Source: CAYMEV01 sp964431655 [NCBI: uncultured bacterium]
GTDB lineage: Bacteria > CAYMEV01
Reading direction: 5' to 3'
Length of the DNA stretch: 19,433 bases
NCBI GenBank assembly: GCA_964431655.1
Contig: CAYSKJ010000049.1
Coordinates: 1 to 19,433 of the forward strand
Shown: positions 15,727 through 19,433 of the stretch, piece by piece
How the letters are laid out: each line of letters starts with the position of its first letter
Position numbering within the stretch: position 1 is the stretch's first letter
The notes under the pieces: generated by a model
Databases searched by the model: none
What the model was told of the DNA's origin: nothing
What the model saw: only the letters and a program-made list of their open reading frames with translations
Position numbers and translations under genes: made by a program

Positions 15727-18621
15727 CTGCTCGTCCGCTATTATGGGTGTTAAATCAGACACCTCGATGGAAAAAGTACTGTAATGCTCCTTCACGAGAC
15801 CCTTTATTAAAAATGTATTTGTGCTGAACAGATAATTTTTAAACTCTGCATAGGTCGCCGGGAACAGGACTGTATCAAAGATACCCTTTTCATCCTCGAA
15901 GGAAAAAAATGCCATGGCTTCTTTGTATTTTGTAGATGCAAGCTTAACGGTGACATAATAGCCCAGAAGGCTTATTTCCTTGTTCCTGAAGGAAGGAATG
16001 GCATCAGAAAACATGTATGAACTGCTCAGGATACCCCTTATGAATTCAACAGGATGCCTGGAAAGAGAATAGCCGTAGTATTTCTCTTCCAGCTGTAATA
16101 TTTTTCTCTCGCTGAGTTTTGAAAGAGCCGGAATCTCATGGACAGGCATATTTCCCTTCATGCTGAGATATTGGATTAAAAGCCTCAGGACCTCACTGTA
16201 ATCTGAAAATTCACTGAATACTCCTGCAAATATAAGCAGGAGTATCTGTGAGTGTCCGAGCTCCGAATGCATCCTTATGTAGAAATCACGGAAGCCTGAA
16301 AATAATGCCTTTCTGTTTTCTTCGAGTATCCTTCTTATTGTTGCGGTTTCGAGACCTTTTACAAATCTCCAGCCCAGCCTTATACTTGCATCATCGAGGG
16401 CTGAAGTAAAATCCTTTCTGTAGTTCACGCAGGGTTTGAGGACTTTTATGCCAAGTCTCCTGGCATGGTTTATATAGGTTTCAGTATGATAGTAGCCCCC
16501 CCGGTTCTCAATAACTGCTGCATAGAAATAAGCCGGGTAATAGGTCTTAAAAAACCCGCTTTTGAACGATACCATGACATAGGATGCGCTGTGGGGCTTA
16601 TTGAAAGAGTAACCGGAGAAACTGTCAATCATGGACCAAATCTTTTCCAGGGCTTCCTTTTGAATACCCTTCTCCTGGCCCCTTTTAAAAAACATCCGCG
16701 CATAATGCTCTTTTTTGCCAGACTTTGATGAAAGAGATTTCCGCAGGAGGGCAGACTCCCTGACAGAAAAATCAAGAAGCTTTATGCATACTTTCTCTAT
16801 ATCCTCCTGATAGACCATTATCTCGTAGGTTTCATGAAGAACCTCTTTGAGCGCAGGGTGGACGGACTGGTACAAAGCACCCTTTCTCCTTTCTATGTAG
16901 TCATTTATGTATTTATTTGCTGCAGGCCTTATTATAGAGGAGTGTATGGTGATATCCTCAAAGGCTCCACTGTTCACCTTCCTCTGCAATGCCCTTATGG
17001 CAGGGCTTTCCAGGTAGAAGACACCAAGGCTGTCACCCATGGCAAAGGACTCCTTAATCTTCTCATCCTCCGTTACATCAAGGGTCTGGTATTCAAATCC
17101 AATACCATGGTTTTCTTTTATATTTTTTATTGCATCTCTAATAACAGCCAGGGTTCTGTTGCCGAGTATGTCTATCTTGACAAGCCCTCCCATCTCTGCC
17201 TGATCTTTTTCCCACTGAATTACCGGCATTCCCTTCTTTGCCATTTCCACCGGGACATAGTCCCATATGCTGGGAGGGGTTATTATTATTCCCCCGCAAT
17301 GAACAGATAGATATCTTGGAATACCCTTTATCCTTGCGGCATAAGCTAGAATATTACCCCATCTCCTTCCCCTGAAATCTGATTTTATCTCATCAGTACT
17401 GCTTAAATATGTTATCTTTTTTGTCTTTTGCGAGATAATATCGCCAGGAATCCCATAGACCTTTGCAACCTCCCGGACTGCCATCCTGTCTTTGAAGGTT
17501 ATTATATTGGACACCAGCGCACAGTTCTTTAGAGAATATCTGCTGAAAATATAATCAAGCACATCATCCCTTTCATCCCAGGGAAAATCAATGTCTATGT
17601 CCGGGGGATCCTCCCTTGCTTCATTTAAAAATCTTTCAAAATAAAGGTTATGCCGGATAGGGTCCACATCGGTAATAAAAAGCAGGTAGGCCACAATGCT
17701 GGCGGCAGCAGAACCCCTTCCGCAGTAATATTTTCTTTTTTTTACAATATCATGGACCGTAAGGAAATAATCGCAAAAACCCTTTGAGATTATCAGTGAA
17801 AGCTCCTTTTCTATTCTGCTGTAAACATCCTGGCCGGGATTTTTATACCTCAAGCATATGTTTGCATGCACCAGGCATTTCAGCCTTTCGGCTGAATTTT
17901 CACTGCTTATGAACACCATCCCCTGGCGGTAGAGAAAATCAGTTTTGTCTGCCAATAAACAGGGGTCAGATATCATGGTGTTCTTTTTAATCCTCTCAGC
18001 AAACTGCATATATTCAGAAAAGGAAACCGAGGCATCGTCAAGTTTCACCTGCCCTAATACGGCATTATCCCTGATAGCCCTTAAAAGCTTGAGAATATCC
18101 ATGTCTTTTTCTGACTCACAGCATATATCACCTGCTGGAAAGACAGGAAGCCCCAGTCTTTTAAGGCTTTGAAGGGTCGTATACCAGTCCTTTTTGGCAA
18201 AAAGCAGGGAATAAACCTCACAGCTGTCTGCATTCTTTAGTATCTCCAGCACCTTAATCCGGCCGGAAAGGAAGATTAGGCCTCCGGGCTGTGAAAGTAT
18301 AATATCACTAAGGTTCGGTTCTTCCCCCCTGTGTACCCTTGATATGATACTGCACAGGTTTTTATAGCCCTCGGATGTTTTTACGACAGCATATACGATA
18401 TCTTCCCTGTACCTGAGACAGCATGCTGTTATGGGCTTTAAGCCCCGGTCCAGGCACATCTGCTGGAAAAAAAGCATACCGTAAAGGCCGTTGATATCAG
18501 CAAGGATGATATCCCTTATATGATATCTAAGGGCAGTCTTTATTATATCTTCCAGGGAAAGACAGCTCTCCATGAAGGAATAATAGGACCGGAAGAACAG
18601 GGGAATAAACTCTCTGCCCAT
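15724..18621 (-). CDS. DnaE-family DNA polymerase III alpha-like subunit, probable SOS translesion polymerase
   Basis: The 965-residue protein belongs to the C-family polymerases. The catalytic carboxylates are kept: Asp343 and Asp345 in PPDIDIDF (339-346) and Asp484 in VKIDILG. The GRGSAAAS motif (301-308) and the HhH region, with FSGYSFNKPHSASY (668-681), are also present. An OB fold occupies about 884-957, after which the protein ends; the tau-binding C-terminal domain of replicative DnaE is missing. The N-terminal PHP domain (1 to about 200) is degenerate: the HxHxxxS metal motif reads PLFFRSYYS (7-15), and the later His in the T-N-D-V-H pattern reads GDICC. No clear QxxLF-type clamp motif is visible. 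Its ATG overlaps the lexA stop by one base, and length and local motifs resemble DnaE2 (ImuC). A second DnaE for replication is assumed to be encoded elsewhere. Confidence 0.85.
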   Translation of the reverse strand: MGREFIPLFFRSYYSFMESCLSLEDIIKTALRYHIRDIILADINGLYGMLFFQQMCLDRGLKPITACCLRYREDIVYAVVKTSEGYKNLCSIISRVHRGEEPNLSDIILSQPGGLIFLSGRIKVLEILKNADSCEVYSLLFAKKDWYTTLQSLKRLGLPVFPAGDICCESEKDMDILKLLRAIRDNAVLGQVKLDDASVSFSEYMQFAERIKKNTMISDPCLLADKTDFLYRQGMVFISSENSAERLKCLVHANICLRYKNPGQDVYSRIEKELSLIISKGFCDYFLTVHDIVKKRKYYCGRGSAAASIVAYLLFITDVDPIRHNLYFERFLNEAREDPPDIDIDFPWDERDDVLDYIFSRYSLKNCALVSNIITFKDRMAVREVAKVYGIPGDIISQKTKKITYLSSTDEIKSDFRGRRWGNILAYAARIKGIPRYLSVHCGGIIITPPSIWDYVPVEMAKKGMPVIQWEKDQAEMGGLVKIDILGNRTLAVIRDAIKNIKENHGIGFEYQTLDVTEDEKIKESFAMGDSLGVFYLESPAIRALQRKVNSGAFEDITIHSSIIRPAANKYINDYIERRKGALYQSVHPALKEVLHETYEIMVYQEDIEKVCIKLLDFSVRESALLRKSLSSKSGKKEHYARMFFKRGQEKGIQKEALEKIWSMIDSFSGYSFNKPHSASYVMVSFKSGFFKTYYPAYFYAAVIENRGGYYHTETYINHARRLGIKVLKPCVNYRKDFTSALDDASIRLGWRFVKGLETATIRRILEENRKALFSGFRDFYIRMHSELGHSQILLLIFAGVFSEFSDYSEVLRLLIQYLSMKGNMPVHEIPALSKLSERKILQLEEKYYGYSLSRHPVEFIRGILSSSYMFSDAIPSFRNKEISLLGYYVTVKLASTKYKEAMAFFSFEDEKGIFDTVLFPATYAEFKNYLFSTNTFLIKGLVKEHYSTFSIEVSDLTPIIADEQ

Positions 18622-19220
18622 CAGTACTGCCTGATAAGACCTACAACAACCCCCTGTATGATGATTTCCTCCTCTCTTAAAAATATTGGTTTCATCCTGG
18701 GATTGGCAGGCCGCAGTTCAATCTTTTCCTGTCTCCTGTAAAACTTTTTTACCGTAGCTTCCCCGTTTACCAGTGCAATCACTGTCTGACCCTGCTCTGC
18801 ATTCATTACCCTTTTTACAAGGATGATATCCCCGTCCCTTATGCCGTCATCTATCATACTGCTGCCGCTGACCCTCAGGGCATAAATATTTTCTGACCCG
18901 TTGATCAGGGTATCTATTGAGTATTCCTCCCTGTCCTCAAATACTCTTATAGGCTCCCCTGCAGAGACTGTCCCGAGTATATCAACGGTACCGAGGCCGG
19001 CCGGCACCTCTGCCGGAACCAGGCCGATGGATCTTACCCTGTTAAAATCCTTGTTAATCTGCCCTTTATTTATAAGGGATTTAAGAAACTTCTGAACTGT
19101 ACCCAGGGATGTCCAGCCGAAGTAATCTGCTATTTCCCTCTGGGTGGGCGAATAGCCCTTTTTTGCCCGGTAGGATCTGATAAAATCATATACTTCTTTC
19201 TGTCTTTTTGTAAGATACAT
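18621..19220 (-). CDS. lexA: LexA repressor
   Basis: It represses SOS genes and inactivates itself when RecA filaments form. The 199-residue protein has an N-terminal winged helix (about 1-66; SPTQREIADYFG at 24-35, TVQKFLKSLINKG at 41-53) and an S24 self-cleaving domain. The expected residues are the cleavage pair Ala87-Gly88, Ser121 in VSGSSM and Lys158 in ATVKKFY. The start MYLTKRQKEVYDFI matches the family, so ATG at 19220 is the real start although no Shine-Dalgarno precedes it. A strong promoter ends seven bases upstream. It forms an operon with dnaE, sharing TGATG. Confidence 0.95.
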   Translation of the reverse strand: MYLTKRQKEVYDFIRSYRAKKGYSPTQREIADYFGWTSLGTVQKFLKSLINKGQINKDFNRVRSIGLVPAEVPAGLGTVDILGTVSAGEPIRVFEDREEYSIDTLINGSENIYALRVSGSSMIDDGIRDGDIILVKRVMNAEQGQTVIALVNGEATVKKFYRRQEKIELRPANPRMKPIFLREEEIIIQGVVVGLIRQY

Positions 19221-19227
19221 AATCTAT

Positions 19228-19256
19228 AATATAGGCGTATATATATCGTATGTCAA
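19228..19256 (-). promoter_or_regulatory. lexA promoter with possible LexA operator
   Basis: Minus-strand TTGACA (19256-19251), 17-bp spacer, TATATT (19233-19228). The spacer region contains a direct repeat ATACG-N6-ATACG (11-bp period), a candidate autoregulatory site. The -10 ends only seven bases before the lexA ATG, so the start point falls at or next to the start codon. Confidence 0.75.
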
Positions 19257-19272
19257 CACTTTTTTCATGAAT

Positions 19273-19303
19273 CAGGAAGATGGGTCTTTCCTGCTTCTTT
19301 TTT
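19273..19303 (+). terminator. Hairpin plus T-run upstream of lexA, orientation unexplained
   Basis: CAGGAAGA and TCTTTCCTG pair with one bulge around TGGG (19273-19293), followed on the plus strand by CTTCTTTTTT. It has the shape of a terminator for plus-strand transcription, but no plus-strand gene precedes it. It also lies 15 bases after the stop of the minus-strand gene at the edge and could mark that transcript's 3' end. Confidence 0.3.
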
Positions 19304-19307
19304 CCGG

Positions 19308-19433
19308 TTATTCTATCCTGAGAGTGAAGTGCATGCTGGCAGGTATTATGCTTCTGAGAGACCTTTCCCGAAGGAAACAGAGCATGTCTTTGTCCAAAGG
19401 GCCGGAAATATTTATTTTTAGAATGGCGTCAGG
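19308..19433 (-). CDS. 3' end of an unidentified protein gene
   Basis: The minus strand is open from the right edge to TAA at 19308-19310, giving 41 C-terminal residues that include KINISGPLDKD and SIIPASMHFTLRIE. Codon use resembles the neighbouring genes, and alternating strand-like residues with a terminal IPAxxxFxLRIE pattern suggest a real protein end. It is too short to assign. I noted a vague likeness to C-termini of phage tail proteins of the YmfQ type, but would not name it so. Confidence 0.45.
   Translation of the reverse strand, partial: PDAILKINISGPLDKDMLCFLRERSLRSIIPASMHFTLRIE

Overview
The window comes from a diderm bacterium of moderate GC content. A TonB protein, a DsbD-type reductant exporter and a lipobox protein point to an outer membrane. 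AGG (Arg) and ATA (Ile) codons are frequent in all genes, and I see no block of foreign composition. I cannot place the organism in a phylum from this sequence alone; an uncultured lineage is possible.

Left third (1-7420, all minus strand). In transcription order it holds lysS, encoding a lysyl-tRNA synthetase with an unusual C-terminal HD domain, then a glycolytic/secretion cluster gap-pgk-tpiA-secG, a tRNA-Leu(GAG) directly behind secG, and a dsbD-like gene cut by the left edge. The gap cluster has its own TTGACA promoter, with a perfect 7-bp inverted repeat over the -10. The genes are so closely packed that the tRNA is probably cut from the secG message.

Middle (7471-14678). On the plus strand are a protein-kinase-like protein that lacks the HRD aspartate (probable pseudokinase) and a DMT-type membrane protein. 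A minus-strand lipoprotein with a PKD-like domain follows. Divergent from it, a two-gene plus-strand operon encodes a metallo-beta-lactamase-fold enzyme and a 1190-residue Ser/Thr kinase-ATPase-TPR protein with PknK-like architecture. Two near-consensus sigma70 promoters, each with 17-bp spacing, lie back to back between the lipoprotein gene and this operon.

Right third (14679-19433). Two copies of a palindromic REP-like element follow the kinase. Next is a TonB-family gene behind a good promoter and a five-codon mini-ORF that copies the start of tonB. Convergent to it is a lexA-dnaE operon with overlapping stop and start codons. This DnaE-family polymerase keeps its catalytic aspartates but has lost its PHP metal ligands and ends after the OB fold, so it is probably an SOS-controlled translesion polymerase. 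The lexA promoter sits so close to the ATG that the mRNA should be leaderless. The 3' end of another minus-strand gene enters at the right edge.

The least ordinary items are the LysRS-HD fusion, the lexA-dnaE pair with a dead PHP domain and no visible imuA/imuB, and the pseudokinase lying near a large PknK-like kinase. None of them proves a new system.
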